The notes: generated by a model not told the origin, from the sequence alone. DNA of 64,000 nucleotides from Methylocystis sp. (GCA_022843405.1 JALHNQ010000001.1:61447-125446), one strand, 5' to 3'; positions 1-14,534 are shown, counted from the first letter of the stretch. Made by a program: numbers and translations.

Positions 1-80
1 AATGATTGGTATCTTTTTTCGTAGCTTGGCTTTGTAACGCCATGGTCCTCAATTCTGAACGTGATCCAAACCGTAGCCAT
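1..80 (-). CDS. N-terminus of an unidentified protein, cut by window edge
   Basis: Reading leftward from an ATG at 80, 26 codons are open up to the window edge (begins MATVWITFRIEDHG). An AAGGAG-type ribosome binding site lies a few bases upstream (around 87-93), which is why I think this is a real start and not a chance frame. The visible residues alternate hydrophobic and polar as in a first beta strand. Too little is visible to assign a function. It lies downstream of dctA on the same strand. Confidence 0.45.
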   Translation of the reverse strand, partial: MATVWITFRIEDHGVTKPSYEKRYQS

Positions 81-176
81 GCCAAGCTCCTTGCTGAAAC
101 GCATATAGTCTCTACATCTAGCTATGGGTTTGTCAAATGGAATATCGCCATCGACCAGCGTCCGCTGCAAGCGGCC

Positions 177-1487
177 TCAATCGGTGGAGACGGCGGTTTC
201 CACATCGGAAGGATCGAAGCGGCGGGCGAGGCCGCTTTCGAGGCGCGTGCGGTCGAGTTCGCCCTCCCAATGGGCGATGACGATCGCCGCGACGCCATTG
301 CCGATGAAATTGGTGAGCGCCCGGCATTCGCTCATGAATTTGTCGACGCCGAGCACCAGCGACATGCCCGGCGCCAATTGTGGATCGACCGCCGTCAATG
401 TCGCCGCCAAAGTGATGAAGCCGGCACCGGAAACGCCGCTCGCGCCTTTGGAGGTGAGCATCGCGACGACGAGGATCGTCGCCTGATGCGAGAGGTCAAG
501 CTCGACGCCCATGGCGCGGGCGATGAACAGCGTCGTCAGCGTCATATAAATATTGGTGCCGTCGAGATTGAAGGAATAGCCGGTCGGCACCACGAGTCCG
601 ACGACCGATTTCGAACAGCCGAGCCGCTCCAGCTTTTCCATCAGCGCGGGCAGGGCGCTTTCCGAAGACGAGGTGCCGAGCACGATGAGCAGCTCGTCGC
701 GAAGATAGACGATGAGGCGGAAAATGTTGAAGCCCGCGGCGCGGGCGATGAGGCCCAGCACCAAGGTCACGAAGAGCCCGGCCGTGAGATAGAACAGGCC
801 GACCAGTCCGGCGAGCGAAAGAAGCGCGGTCGAGCCGTATTTCGCCACCGTATAGGCCATGGCGCCGAAGGCGCCGATCGGCGCCGCCTTCATGATGATA
901 GCGATGACGCCGAACATGGCGTGGCCGAGATCGTCGATGATGACGCGCAGCGCGCGGCCGCGTTCGCCGAGCGCCAGGAGCGCGAAACCAAACAGCAGCG
1001 AGAACAGCAGAACCTGCAGAATGTCGCCCTTGGCGAAGGCGCCGAGCGCGCTGTCGGGAATGATGTCGAGCAGAAATTCGACGCCGCCGCGCTTTTCGGC
1101 GAGCGCGGTATATTTGGCGATCGCGGAAGGATCGGGCTTGCCGGCGAAACCAGCGCCGACTTGCGAAAGATTGCCGACCAGCAGGCCGAGCGCGAGCGCG
1201 AAAGTCGAGACGATCTCGAAATAGACGAGCGCCTTGAGGCCGACGCGGCCGACCTTGCGCGCGTCTTCGATATGGGCGACGCCCGACACCACCGTGCAGA
1301 AAATGATCGGCGCGATCGCCATTTTGATCAGCTTGACGAAGCCGTCGCCGAGCGCCTTCACCCAGTCCTGCGCGGCGGCTTCCGGCGCCAGCCAGCCAAA
1401 CAGCGCGCCGAGCACAATGGCCGCGAGCACCTGGACATAGAGGTGGCGATAGAGGGGCTTGCCGGTGGCGGAGGGATTGGCGGTCAT
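177..1487 (-). CDS. dctA: Dicarboxylate/amino acid:cation symporter (DctA/GltP family)
   Basis: Inner-membrane secondary transporter of the DAACS family, importing C4-dicarboxylates or acidic amino acids with protons or sodium. The 436-residue product has the family length and the usual eight hydrophobic segments. Family signatures are visible: [15 protein letters not shown] near residue 55, the serine-rich hairpin [11 protein letters not shown], the NLDGTNIYM motif and the re-entrant [12 protein letters not shown] loop, followed by the conserved [11 protein letters not shown] helix. The frame is open upstream to 1553, but the ATG at 1487 matches the normal DctA N-terminus. The substrate (succinate/malate versus glutamate) cannot be read from sequence; the gene symbol is by family resemblance. 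Confidence 0.85.
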   Translation of the reverse strand: MTANPSATGKPLYRHLYVQVLAAIVLGALFGWLAPEAAAQDWVKALGDGFVKLIKMAIAPIIFCTVVSGVAHIEDARKVGRVGLKALVYFEIVSTFALALGLLVGNLSQVGAGFAGKPDPSAIAKYTALAEKRGGVEFLLDIIPDSALGAFAKGDILQVLLFSLLFGFALLALGERGRALRVIIDDLGHAMFGVIAIIMKAAPIGAFGAMAYTVAKYGSTALLSLAGLVGLFYLTAGLFVTLVLGLIARAAGFNIFRLIVYLRDELLIVLGTSSSESALPALMEKLERLGCSKSVVGLVVPTGYSFNLDGTNIYMTLTTLFIARAMGVELDLSHQATILVVAMLTSKGASGVSGAGFITLAATLTAVDPQLAPGMSLVLGVDKFMSECRALTNFIGNGVAAIVIAHWEGELDRTRLESGLARRFDPSDVETAVSTD

Positions 1488-1560
1488 GAGGGTATTGGCG
1501 CCTGCCGCGCGTAACGGGAGCAACGCATACTTTAGTATCACCTTTCGCGTCAAAACCGCC

Positions 1561-1644
1561 CGTCATTGCGAGCGAAGCGAAGCAATCCAGCCGTCCGCCG
1601 CCGCCTCTGGATTGCTTCGTCGGCTGCGCCTCCTCGCAATGACG
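1561..1644. repeat. Dispersed palindromic repeat (REP-like)
   Basis: An imperfect inverted repeat: CGTCATTGCGAG at 1561-1572 is the exact reverse complement of CTCGCAATGACG at 1633-1644, and the inner parts (AAGCAATCCAG and CTGGATTGCTT) also pair. It sits between dctA and the toxin gene. This motif type is a familiar extragenic palindrome in alphaproteobacterial genomes (recollection). The long hairpin could also act as a terminator for the upstream toxin-antitoxin transcript or protect mRNA ends. Confidence 0.75.
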
Positions 1645-1668
1645 GCGGGGGATTTCCAAAGCGTATCG

Positions 1669-2091
1669 CTAGCGCGCTTCGAACGGATTGACGACGGCGA
1701 TGTCGAGATCGACGAAATCAGCGACATTGCGCGTCGCGAGAGTCATGGCGTGCGCATTGGCGATGCTCGCGACCAGCGCGTCCATGACATTGAGCGGTTT
1801 GCCGAGCGCCTGCCGCTTCGCCCGCAGCAGCGCGAAGGCATGCGCCGCGCGTTGATCGAAGGTGAGTATCCGGCCGGCGAAAATCTCGTCTTCGATTATC
1901 TGGCAGGCCTTGGTCAGAGCATCCTTCTTGCGGCCCGATGGCAGCACCGCCAGTCCAAAGCGCAATTCCGCTATGACAGGCGTTGCAATGTAGAAATCGA
2001 TTTCCGCGCGAGAATCGACCCATCGGCGCGCCTTCTCGTCGCCAGTCGGCTTCATCATTTCGGAAACGACATTTGTGTCGAGAAGGATCAT
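1669..2091 (-). CDS. PIN-domain toxin, FitB/VapC type
   Basis: A 140-residue PIN-domain ribonuclease, the toxin half of a type II toxin-antitoxin pair that would cleave RNA when released from its antitoxin. The start MILLDTNVVSE carries the first conserved acidic residue (Asp5). A central glutamate lies in VIAELRFG, and another conserved aspartate in NVMDALVASIA. The C-terminal TRNVADF motif is typical of the FitB subgroup. Its ATG overlaps the antitoxin stop by 4 bases (ATGA), indicating translational coupling. Target RNA is unknown. Confidence 0.88.
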   Translation of the reverse strand: MILLDTNVVSEMMKPTGDEKARRWVDSRAEIDFYIATPVIAELRFGLAVLPSGRKKDALTKACQIIEDEIFAGRILTFDQRAAHAFALLRAKRQALGKPLNVMDALVASIANAHAMTLATRNVADFVDLDIAVVNPFEAR

Positions 2092-2351
2092 TCGAATGTC
2101 GGCAGGGAGCGCTCACTCTTGTCGCGCGGCTGGACGAAATCGTCGGTCCAGTCCTCTTCCCGAACGAGGCCTTTGAGCCGCGTTCCAAGCCCGCCGGCGC
2201 TTAGGGCGCGCTCGCGTTCGCCACATTGAGCCAGGGCCAGTTCGAGCAGCGATTTCGCTTCGCTGGAAATGCTGCGCTTGTGCCCATGCGCCAAATCCTC
2301 GATCTGGCGCTTCATCTCGGGGGAAACGTCTCGCAACAAAATGTCCGGCAT
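2088..2351 (-). CDS. FitA-like ribbon-helix-helix antitoxin
   Basis: An 87-residue protein starting at the ATG at 2351 (MPDILLRDVSPEMKRQIED). The N-terminal beta strand and two helices fit the Arc/MetJ-type ribbon-helix-helix fold used by FitA antitoxins to bind DNA as dimers. The C-terminal tail (VREEDWTDDF) is acidic and is the probable toxin-binding part. The gene precedes and overlaps the PIN toxin. The frame is open much further upstream, but that part has no recognisable domain and would run through the operator palindrome. Confidence 0.8.
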   Translation of the reverse strand: MPDILLRDVSPEMKRQIEDLAHGHKRSISSEAKSLLELALAQCGERERALSAGGLGTRLKGLVREEDWTDDFVQPRDKSERSLPTFE

Positions 2352-2363
2352 TTTCGATCCATT

Positions 2364-2380
2364 TGATATCCATGATATCA
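2364..2380. promoter_or_regulatory. Palindromic operator upstream of the fitAB-type pair
   Basis: TGATATCCATGATATCA: two 7-bp arms (TGATATC / GATATCA) separated by CAT, 13 bases upstream of the antitoxin start. FitA/VapB antitoxins repress their own operon from such inverted repeats. The location and symmetry are seen; the binding is inferred. Confidence 0.6.
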
Positions 2381-2487
2381 ATAGGCGAAGCTTGGAAGGC
2401 GCGTCAATAGATTTCCGGGGCCACGCATGGCATTTGCCTTGCTGGGCGCTTAAATGGACGCCTCCACTCTCGTTCCGGCCTTTTTGA

Positions 2488-5505
<3,018 letters not shown>

Positions 5506-5514
5506 GAGCGCAAG

Positions 5515-5552
5515 CCCCTCTCCGCGCCTATCCCCGCAAGCGGGGAGAGGGG
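5515..5552. terminator. Hairpin between convergent uvrA and clpA
   Basis: CCCCTCTCC (5515-5523) pairs with GGAGAGGGG (5544-5552), with an inner stem CCCCGC/GCGGGG (5532-5545) around AA. It sits 10 bases after the uvrA stop and 48 bases from the clpA stop. It could terminate both transcripts, but it has no U-tract and may instead be a dispersed palindrome. Confidence 0.5.
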
Positions 5553-5599
5553 GAGGTGAGGGGCCTGGTGTTTGGCCGGAAAGCGTAACGGCGTGCGAA

Positions 5600-8044
<2,445 letters not shown>

Positions 8045-8053
8045 GCGCTCGTC

Positions 8054-8443
8054 CTATTTCTTTTCCATGATGCATTGCAGAGGATGCTGATGCTTCCTTG
8101 CAAAATCCATGACCTGGGTGACTTTGGTCTCAGCGACCTCATATGTGTAGACGCCGCATTCGCCGACGCCGTGATTGTGGACGTGGAGCATGATGCGCGT
8201 GGCTTCCTCCAGCGACTTGTTGAAATATTTGCGCAGCACGATCACCACGAACTCCTGCGTCGTGTAATCGTCGTTGAGCAGCAGCACCCGATACATATTG
8301 GGCTTGCGCGTCTGAGGACGCGTTCGGGTGACGAGCGCAGTGCCGGCCCCTGGACCAACGTCTGCGCCCCTGCGCGGCTCTTTCGCCGCGCGAGGCGCAT
8401 GACGAGCGTCCGCCGTCAAAAGAGCTAAATCCTCCGCAGCCAC
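8054..8443 (-). CDS. clpS: ClpS, N-end rule adaptor of ClpA
   Basis: ClpS binds destabilising N-terminal residues and hands the substrate to ClpA. The 129-residue protein has an unstructured N-terminal 45 residues, then the core: [17 protein letters not shown], containing the Asn-Asp-Asp of the N-degron pocket, and [19 protein letters not shown]. The tail covers the ClpA-binding surface. The frame begins at 8443; the long N-terminal extension resembles alphaproteobacterial ClpS1 proteins. It is cotranscribed with clpA, 9 bases apart. Confidence 0.95.
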   Translation of the reverse strand: MAAEDLALLTADARHAPRAAKEPRRGADVGPGAGTALVTRTRPQTRKPNMYRVLLLNDDYTTQEFVVIVLRKYFNKSLEEATRIMLHVHNHGVGECGVYTYEVAETKVTQVMDFARKHQHPLQCIMEKK

Positions 8444-8694
8444 GTCCTTACCCTTTCGGTCCTTTCCATGTAGGTCGGCACGGCGGTTCTTTTAGGTGTC
8501 GCCTCGCAGAATCCGGGCCACTTCCATGGGGAGGGAAATCAGGAACATCGTCAGTTTTGAGCTTTCGCCGCGGCTTTGCAAGGGGCTGTGCGACGCGCCG
8601 CTCCGCGTCCGGACCGGGCGCGCCGTCAACCAAAAATTTACCTTCGCTGGATTAGCGTCTTTACCGCTAACCCTCAGGCTCATAAGTGCGTCCA

Positions 8695-9033
8695 ATGGGC
8701 GAGCACCGCCGCATAAGCCAACATCGGGCCGGACTGCCGACGGGCACCTGGAGTCTTGCGGCGCTGTCGGTCGCCGCTTGTTTGTGCAGCGTGCTTGGCG
8801 CGAAACTGCTCTCAAATCTGTTCGATCCGCCCGGCGCGCCCGCGCCGGCCCGCTTTTCCCGAGGCGCCGCCGCCGAACCGCCCGGTCGCGCCAGATCGGC
8901 GCCGCAAGTCGAGGCGCCGGCGCCTAAGGAGCGGAGCGACGCCGATGTGGACTATCTGACGACAGGAACGATTCCAGACAGAATGAACGCGCGCCGCGCT
9001 CTGACGCCTTGCGGCGAAGCTGCCGACCACTAG
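8695..9033 (+). CDS. Hypothetical single-pass membrane protein
   Basis: A 112-residue frame from ATG 8695 (GTG 8686 is an alternative). A hydrophobic segment spans about residues 18-40 (SLAALSVAACLCSVLG), followed by a Pro/Ala-rich low-complexity stretch and a polar tail with YLTTGTIPDR. The composition suggests a short membrane-anchored or exported protein. I recognise no family. It is divergent from clpS, and no strong ribosome binding site is visible. Confidence 0.45.
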   Translation: MGEHRRISQHRAGLPTGTWSLAALSVAACLCSVLGAKLLSNLFDPPGAPAPARFSRGAAAEPPGRARSAPQVEAPAPKERSDADVDYLTTGTIPDRMNARRALTPCGEAADH

Positions 9034-9271
9034 CTATTTTTTGGACGAAGCCTGGCGGTCGTCGCCGGAACCACACATATATTCATTGACAATCCGGCGA
9101 TTGCCCTTAAAGCATTTCCGTGGCTATCGCCCGCGCTTCATAGCTGCGGACTGTCGGCGGGCCGGATGGCCGTCGCGGCGGCGGCGAAATTTCTCTCATA
9201 CTCGCGCGCGTTGTTTACGGCTGGCGCGCAACCGGACTATCCGCATACGTGAGCCGTCACCAGGATAATTG

Positions 9272-10792
9272 ATGACATTCGAGGAACTGGGCCTTTCCCA
9301 AAAGGTTCTCCAAGCCGTCCAGGCATCTGGCTATACAACTCCAACGCCGATCCAGGCGCAGGCCATTCCACCCGCCTTGCAGGGTCGCGACATTCTCGGC
9401 ATCGCCCAAACGGGCACCGGCAAGACCGCCGCCTTCACCTTGCCGATGCTGAGTCGTCTTGAAAGCGGTCGCGCCCGCGCCAGAGTGCCGCGAACGCTCA
9501 TTCTGGAGCCGACGCGCGAACTTGCCGCGCAAGTTGAAGAGAGCTTCGCCAAATATGGCAAGAACCATCGGCTCAATGTTGCGTTGCTGATTGGCGGCGT
9601 GTCCTTTGGCGATCAAGAAACCAAGATCATGCGCGGCGCCGACGTGCTGATCGCGACTCCGGGCCGCCTGCTCGACTTTTTCGATCGCGGCAAGCTGCTG
9701 CTGACGGGAATCGAGATTCTCGTCATCGACGAGGCGGACCGCATGCTCGACATGGGTTTCATTCCCGACATCGAGCGCGTCTGCAAGCTGGTGCCGTTCA
9801 CCCGCCAGACGCTTTTCTTCTCCGCGACGATGCCGCCGGAAATCACGCGGCTGACCGAAGCTTTCCTGCACAATCCGATCCGCTGCGAAGTGTCGCGCGC
9901 CGCGACGACGGCGGTCACGATCAGGCAGATTCTCGTCGCCTCGCGCGGCCATGCCGACAAGCGCGAGACGTTGCGCAATCTCATCCGCAGCGCCGAAAAC
10001 TTCAAGAACGCGATCATCTTCTGCAACCGCAAACGTGACGTGGCGATCCTCCACCGGTCTCTCGTCAAGCATGGCTTTTCCGCCGGCGCACTGCACGGCG
10101 ACATGGATCAGCTAGCGCGCATGGCGTCGCTCGACGCGTTCAAGAACGGCGATGTGTCGCTCATCGTGTGTTCGGATGTGGCGGCCCGCGGTCTGGACAT
10201 TCCTGACGTAAGTCATGTGTTCAATTTCGACGTCCCGACTCATAGCGAAGATTATGTGCACCGGATCGGCCGCACCGGCCGCGCCGGGCGGTCGGGCGTG
10301 GCCCTGACGATCGTCACCGAAGACGACATGAAATATGTCGATCAAATTCAGAGTCTGATCGGTAAGGCGATCGACTGGGAGGGGCCGGGTTTCGACGCCT
10401 TGCCGCCGCCGATGGAGACGAGCCGTCCGCAGGAGCGCCGCGGCGAGCGCCCCGATCGCGGGCAGCGACGGGATCGCGGCCGAAGGCCGTCCGGCGAGCG
10501 CGAGCCGCCGATCCGCAGACCAGCGGCCTCAGAGCGTGAAGCGCCGATCCGCAGACCAGCGGCCGCCGAGCGCGAAGCGCCCGTCAGCATTGGCCGGCCG
10601 CGTGGCGGGCGCCCGAGGCCGGAGGAGGAAAGCTTCCGGTCTCCAGCCTGTGCGGCGCCGACCGAGCGTCGCGAGCGCCGGCCGCGTCATCACGAGGACG
10701 ATGGGCCGCCGGTCGTCGGGCTCGGCGACCATGTGCCTTCGTTTTTGCTGCGGCCTGTGGCGTTGAAACCGGCCAAGGTCGGCGAGGAATAG
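9272..10792 (+). CDS. DEAD-box ATP-dependent RNA helicase (RhlE-like)
   Basis: An RNA-unwinding ATPase for ribosome assembly or RNA turnover. All DEAD-box motifs are in order: Q motif (TPTPIQAQAIP), motif I AQTGTGKTAA, Ia PTRELAAQ, Ib TPGRLLDF, II DEAD, III SAT, then RecA2 motifs IV, V (ARGLDIPDV) and VI (HRIGRTGRAGR). The C-terminal tail (about residues 385-506) is Arg/Pro/Glu-rich with a 12-residue repeat (EREPPIRRPAAS, EREAPIRRPAAA, then a degenerate copy) at residues 409-444, as expected for an RNA-binding tail. ATG 9272 is preferred over TTG 9269 because an AGGA site precedes it. Confidence 0.95.
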   Translation: MTFEELGLSQKVLQAVQASGYTTPTPIQAQAIPPALQGRDILGIAQTGTGKTAAFTLPMLSRLESGRARARVPRTLILEPTRELAAQVEESFAKYGKNHRLNVALLIGGVSFGDQETKIMRGADVLIATPGRLLDFFDRGKLLLTGIEILVIDEADRMLDMGFIPDIERVCKLVPFTRQTLFFSATMPPEITRLTEAFLHNPIRCEVSRAATTAVTIRQILVASRGHADKRETLRNLIRSAENFKNAIIFCNRKRDVAILHRSLVKHGFSAGALHGDMDQLARMASLDAFKNGDVSLIVCSDVAARGLDIPDVSHVFNFDVPTHSEDYVHRIGRTGRAGRSGVALTIVTEDDMKYVDQIQSLIGKAIDWEGPGFDALPPPMETSRPQERRGERPDRGQRRDRGRRPSGEREPPIRRPAASEREAPIRRPAAAEREAPVSIGRPRGGRPRPEEESFRSPACAAPTERRERRPRHHEDDGPPVVGLGDHVPSFLLRPVALKPAKVGEE

Positions 10793-10818
10793 GTCTTCGC
10801 CGTCGAGCCTGAGCAGGC

Positions 10819-11253
10819 TTAAGCCGCGAAAGGCTCTATCGCCGCTCGGATCTTCTCCGCCTGTTCCGCGAGCTTCGCGTCGTCCGCCATCGTGCCGGGC
10901 GGCCGCAAGGCGACGCCATCCCAGCGCGGCAGCAGATGGAAATGCAGGTGATAGATCACCTGGCCGCCGGCGCTTTCATTGAACTGATGAAGGGTCAGCC
11001 CGTCGGCGTCGAAGGCTTTTTCGATCGCTTTTGCGACATGCTGCACGCGCTTCATCAATTGCCCCAGCGTTTCCGGCGAGACGTCGAGCAGTCCACGAGC
11101 GCCTTCCTTAGGGATGACCAGAACGTGGCCTTCCGCACGCGGCATGATGTCCATGAACGCCAGCGCGACGTGATCCTCAAAGACCGTATGCGCGGGGATT
11201 TCGCCGCGCAGAATCTTGCCGAAGATATTGTTGGGATCATAGGCGACGGCCAT
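10819..11253 (-). CDS. HIT-family nucleotide-binding protein
   Basis: A 144-residue histidine triad protein, a small cytosolic nucleotide hydrolase/transferase of the Hint branch. The catalytic triad is YHLHFHLLPR near residue 100, and the N-terminal half has the family pattern CKIL-like NIFGKILRGEIPAH and VLVIPKEGARG. The usual substrates in this branch are AMP-lysine-type phosphoramidates; the real substrate is not deducible. It is a single gene between the helicase and pheA. Confidence 0.93.
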   Translation of the reverse strand: MAVAYDPNNIFGKILRGEIPAHTVFEDHVALAFMDIMPRAEGHVLVIPKEGARGLLDVSPETLGQLMKRVQHVAKAIEKAFDADGLTLHQFNESAGGQVIYHLHFHLLPRWDGVALRPPGTMADDAKLAEQAEKIRAAIEPFAA

Positions 11254-11419
11254 GGGCGGTTCCCTTCGAGCGCTTGCTCCTCAATATCGTTTTGGCCGTT
11301 CCAACGTGCGCTTGCGTCTCAAGGGACGCCGCTCATGCCGCGAACGGATATCGTCGGGCGACGACGCTCCGTTCCCGCGGAAGAAGGCCGGCAAGGAAAG
11401 CAACTGCCTCTAGGGCCTG

Positions 11420-12283
11420 TCAATCCCCATAGGCGAAGGCGCGGATGTTCGTGATGCGGAAATCGCTCGCGGGATAGACGCCGAGAATCTCCACCTCCTT
11501 GGAGAAAAACTGCAATTCTTCCAAGGCGCGCGCCATCGCCGGCTGCTCGGGATGGCCGTCGGCGTCGGCGAGAAAGCGCGTCGCGGCGAATTCGCCGTCG
11601 ACCATGTAGCTTTCGAGCTTGGTCATATTGACGCCGTTGGTGGCGAAGCCGCCGAGCGCCTTGTAGAGCGCGGCCGGCACGTTGCGCACGCGAAAGATGA
11701 AAGTGGTGACGGTCGCCCCGGCGTTCGGCGCCGCCCACTCCCTTGTCTTCGACAGCACAATGAAGCGCGTGGTGTTATGCGCTTCGTCCTCGATGTTCTC
11801 GGCCAGCACGTCGAGATCGTAGATTTCGGCGGCGAGCCTTGGCGCGATCGCCGCCTTGGTCGGATCGCCCCATTCGGCGACTTCGCGCGCGGCGCCGGCG
11901 GTGTCGCCTGCGGTATGCGCCTCGAGTCCGAACTGGCGGATGGCGCGCCGGCATTGACCGAGCGCATGGACATGGCTGTAGACGCTCTTCAGTCCCTGCC
12001 GCGTCGCGCCTTTAGGCGCCATCAGATGAAAATGGATTGGCAGGAAGCGTTCGCCGACGATGTGCAGTCCGGAATGCGGCAGGAAATGATGGATGTCCGC
12101 CACCCGTCCGGCGATCGAATTTTCGAGCGGGATCATGCCGAGCGCGGCGCGTCCCTCGGTGACCGACGCGAAGGCGTCCTCGAAGCTCGCGCATGGGAGC
12201 GGCGTCAGATGCGGATAGGCCTCACGGCAGATGAGGTCCGAATTCGCGCCCGGCTCTCCCTGATAGGCGATATATTGCTTCAC
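11420..12283 (-). CDS. pheA: Prephenate dehydratase
   Basis: Converts prephenate to phenylpyruvate in phenylalanine biosynthesis. The 287-residue monofunctional enzyme starts YIAYQGEPGANS. It carries the PDT-domain signatures MIPLENSIAGRV and YSHVHALGQC, and the catalytic TTRF motif near residue 167 (HNTTRFIVL). A C-terminal ACT domain (about residues 185-275) contains GVNMTKLES, the phenylalanine-sensing ESRP-like region. No chorismate mutase domain is fused. It overlaps kdsB by 4 bases, the usual alphaproteobacterial kdsB-pheA pair. Confidence 0.96.
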   Translation of the reverse strand: MKQYIAYQGEPGANSDLICREAYPHLTPLPCASFEDAFASVTEGRAALGMIPLENSIAGRVADIHHFLPHSGLHIVGERFLPIHFHLMAPKGATRQGLKSVYSHVHALGQCRRAIRQFGLEAHTAGDTAGAAREVAEWGDPTKAAIAPRLAAEIYDLDVLAENIEDEAHNTTRFIVLSKTREWAAPNAGATVTTFIFRVRNVPAALYKALGGFATNGVNMTKLESYMVDGEFAATRFLADADGHPEQPAMARALEELQFFSKEVEILGVYPASDFRITNIRAFAYGD

Positions 12284-13029
12284 TTTGCGTCCTGTTCGCG
12301 CGTCGCGGCGGCGCGCAGCGCAGTCAAATCGCGTTCCGTATCCACCGATGGCGCGGCTTTGTCCAGCAGCGCGGCGTCGATGCGCATGCCGGCCTCGAGC
12401 GCGCGCAACTGCTCAAGGCGCTCGCGCACCTCCAGCGGGGAGGGCGGCAACGAGACGAAACGCTCCAGCGCCGCGCGGCGAAAGGCATAGACGCCAACGT
12501 GCTTCAAGCGCGGCCCTTCGCCAAAGGGCGCGGCCGCTCTGGTGAAATAAAGCGCGCGCAGCCGATTGGGCGTGAGCGACGCTGCGACGAGCTTCACGGC
12601 GTTCGGATCGTCGACTTCTTCCGGGCGCGCCGGACAGGCCAGCGTGCCGATGTCGACGCAAGGGTCGTCGAGCAGAGCGAGCGCCGCCTCAAGCGCGCCG
12701 TCGGGCAGGAAGGGCTGGTCGCCTTGCAGATTGACGACGGCGCCATGGCGGCCTTGCGGGTCGAGCGCGCGCAGCGCCTCGCCGAGACGGTCGCTGCCGC
12801 AAGCATGCGAGCCGCGCGTCAGCGCCGCTTGTCCGCCGGCCGCTTCAACAACGCGCGCGACTTCCGGCGCGTCGGTGGCCACCACGACAGGCCCGACCGC
12901 TGCGGCGCAGGCGCGCTCCCAGACGTGAATGATCATGGGCCGGCCGTCGATGTCGGCGAGCGCCTTGCCGGGCAGACGCGTCGAAGCTAAACGCGCCGGA
13001 ATGACGACAATCGGCGCGAGCGCCGGCAT
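12280..13029 (-). CDS. kdsB: 3-deoxy-manno-octulosonate cytidylyltransferase
   Basis: Activates Kdo to CMP-Kdo for lipopolysaccharide inner-core synthesis. The 249-residue protein begins with the nucleotide-binding PARLASTRLPGKAL motif, followed by MIIHVWERA, VVATDAPEV and the metal/CTP-binding LQGDQPFLP. The C-terminal part has YFTRAAAPF and HVGVYAFRR, typical of KdsB. It overlaps pheA by the ATGA-type junction and lies 7 bases downstream of the lipoprotein gene, so the three are likely cotranscribed. Confidence 0.96.
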   Translation of the reverse strand: MPALAPIVVIPARLASTRLPGKALADIDGRPMIIHVWERACAAAVGPVVVATDAPEVARVVEAAGGQAALTRGSHACGSDRLGEALRALDPQGRHGAVVNLQGDQPFLPDGALEAALALLDDPCVDIGTLACPARPEEVDDPNAVKLVAASLTPNRLRALYFTRAAAPFGEGPRLKHVGVYAFRRAALERFVSLPPSPLEVRERLEQLRALEAGMRIDAALLDKAAPSVDTERDLTALRAAATREQDAK

Positions 13030-13036
13030 AGCGGCG

Positions 13037-13450
13037 TCAGTAGGCGTTGTTATCCTCGGCCATCCAACCCTTTTCGCTCTTCACGAAATGCAGCGTGCCT
13101 TCGCTGGTATGCACTTCGCTCTTGGCGAAGGTCCGGTCGTCGTCGAGGCCGAGAAAGGCGCATTTTCCGCGTTCGCGCTCATCGGCGCATTTGGCTTCGA
13201 AGCCTGCGGGGAACTGAATTTCAGCCTCATACATCAATTCATAGGCGTCAATATTTTCACGCTTTACTTCCCGGCCCTGCACCTTCTTGAAAGAGACGAG
13301 TTTGGCGTCCACGCCGTTCTTTTCTAGAAGACTGCGCAAGACCTTGGCGCCGGTGGCGTCGCCGGGCATATGCTCGCCGCAAGCGGAAAGCGCCAAGGAA
13401 ACGGAGAGGCCAGCCACGAGCCCGAGAACAAAGCGAAATCCAGATGCCAT
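13037..13450 (-). CDS. Putative lipoprotein of unknown function
   Basis: A 137-residue protein with a hydrophobic signal peptide and a lipobox L21-S-A-C24, so probably an acylated envelope lipoprotein. The mature part is small, mixed charged, with ECK-type cysteines (FEAKCADERERGKC) that might form a disulfide, and ends in a polar EDNNAY tail. I do not recognise the family. It leads the putative lipoprotein-kdsB-pheA transcript, where many relatives carry a cytochrome c gene instead. Confidence 0.75.
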   Translation of the reverse strand: MASGFRFVLGLVAGLSVSLALSACGEHMPGDATGAKVLRSLLEKNGVDAKLVSFKKVQGREVKRENIDAYELMYEAEIQFPAGFEAKCADERERGKCAFLGLDDDRTFAKSEVHTSEGTLHFVKSEKGWMAEDNNAY

Positions 13451-14020
13451 CTACTCCTCCGGCGCGGCGCTCGTTGCGGCGCGTTATTGCTTGTTATGCT
13501 GGCGTGCAAACGCTTCACAACTCCCCATCTGTGAAAATTCATATCAGATAGTTGCAATTTTGTGCAGCCGGAGTAACGTAACTGCGCCAAATGAGTTGCG
13601 CGTCTGGCGGCGTCGAAGGGCCTGAAAGAAGACCCATGGCGTGCGTAAGCGTTCGATGCGTATTCGGCACAACTTTGAATACCCTGCGGAGTGCTCAGGT
13701 CCGCCGCATCTCCTGGGTCCGTGGGGTTGGCCGACTGGCGGTGGTTGGAGTGGCCTCCTTGAAGCCATCGTCAGTCGGCCGCCTTGCCCCGAAGCGGTCG
13801 CTCCCCAAAATTCTCTGAAGCCCGCCGAACGATCGGTCGCGTTGTTGTGGCCACGCTTCCGTTGCATGGCGCGCACCGCGAAGACGCGGACGCAGGCTTT
13901 TTTTTCGCCGCACGCGCTGCGCTTTTGCAATCGATCAATTCATCTGCATCTAGACGATTACGCCTAAAGGCGGCGCGAGCCATGGCGGCGGCGACGAAAT
14001 TCTGATGCGCCTGTCCGCGC
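13451..14020. other. Intergenic region, no convincing gene
   Basis: 570 bases between the lipoprotein gene and rpmG. Only short frames with Arg-rich, domain-less translations are present. An inverted repeat GGCCGACTG (13729-13737) / CAGTCGGCC (13772-13780) flanks a 34-base loop; its arm shares the GGCCGACTG string with the uvrA repeat. The promoter of the lipoprotein-kdsB-pheA operon should lie near 13455-13600. Confidence 0.5.
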
Positions 14021-14188
14021 TTACTTGATCTTGGTTTCCTTGAATTCCACGTGCTTGCGCGCGACCGGATCATATTTCTTGAAGACGAGCTTTTCCGTCT
14101 TGGTGCGGGCGTTCTTCTTGGTGACGTAGAAATAGCCCGTATCCGCCGTGGACAGGAGCTTGATCTTGATCATGGCGGACTTGGCCAT
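14021..14188 (-). CDS. rpmG: 50S ribosomal protein L33
   Basis: A 55-residue ribosomal protein, read directly on the minus strand: [18 protein letters not shown] at the start, then [11 protein letters not shown] and a C-terminal half with [14 protein letters not shown]. This is the standard L33 pattern and length. It lacks the CxxC zinc pairs of the C+ type, so it is the zinc-independent (C-) form. It is located near rnr/topA as in many Rhizobiales. Confidence 0.97.
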   Translation of the reverse strand: MAKSAMIKIKLLSTADTGYFYVTKKNARTKTEKLVFKKYDPVARKHVEFKETKIK

Positions 14189-14534
14189 CGCTTATTCCAG
14201 TCGCTTAGAGAAAAGAAATCGTCCCGGCCGCTGGGCGCGCCGGGAGCGAATTGGCCGGCAACATACGTGCGGCGAAAGCGATGTCAAGGCGGCGCCTGGG
14301 CGCCAGTCCGACTCCGGGCGATGCGATCGCCATCAGCGGAACGGCAAAGATCAGCCATAATTTTGTTGGTTAATCACAAAGAGGAGCGGCGCGTGGCCGC
14401 GGCAATACTCGGGCTGGGAGCAATATCTCGTAAGAAGCCGATGCTTGCGCGTGTCGATGAACGCGGAGCCGGCATGTATCGTCGTGAAGAAAGCCGTCTT
14501 TAACCTTCACGCGAACGGGCCTGGAGTCAGCAGT
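14189..14534. other. Intergenic region upstream of rpmG
   Basis: 346 bases between divergent rpmG and the membrane protein gene at 14535. It should hold both promoters. The AT-rich patch near 14355-14385 (TTTTGTTGGTTAATCACAAAG) is the likeliest promoter region. No credible gene is seen. Confidence 0.4.

Noticed and set aside
6-1514. 502-codon open frame on the + strand opposite dctA
   Set aside because: The translation is Arg/Glu/Asp-rich without domains and is the complement of a well-conserved transporter; a high-GC shadow.
13591-13967. Short frames between the lipoprotein gene and rpmG
   Set aside because: Arg-rich, no domain, mutually overlapping on both strands.
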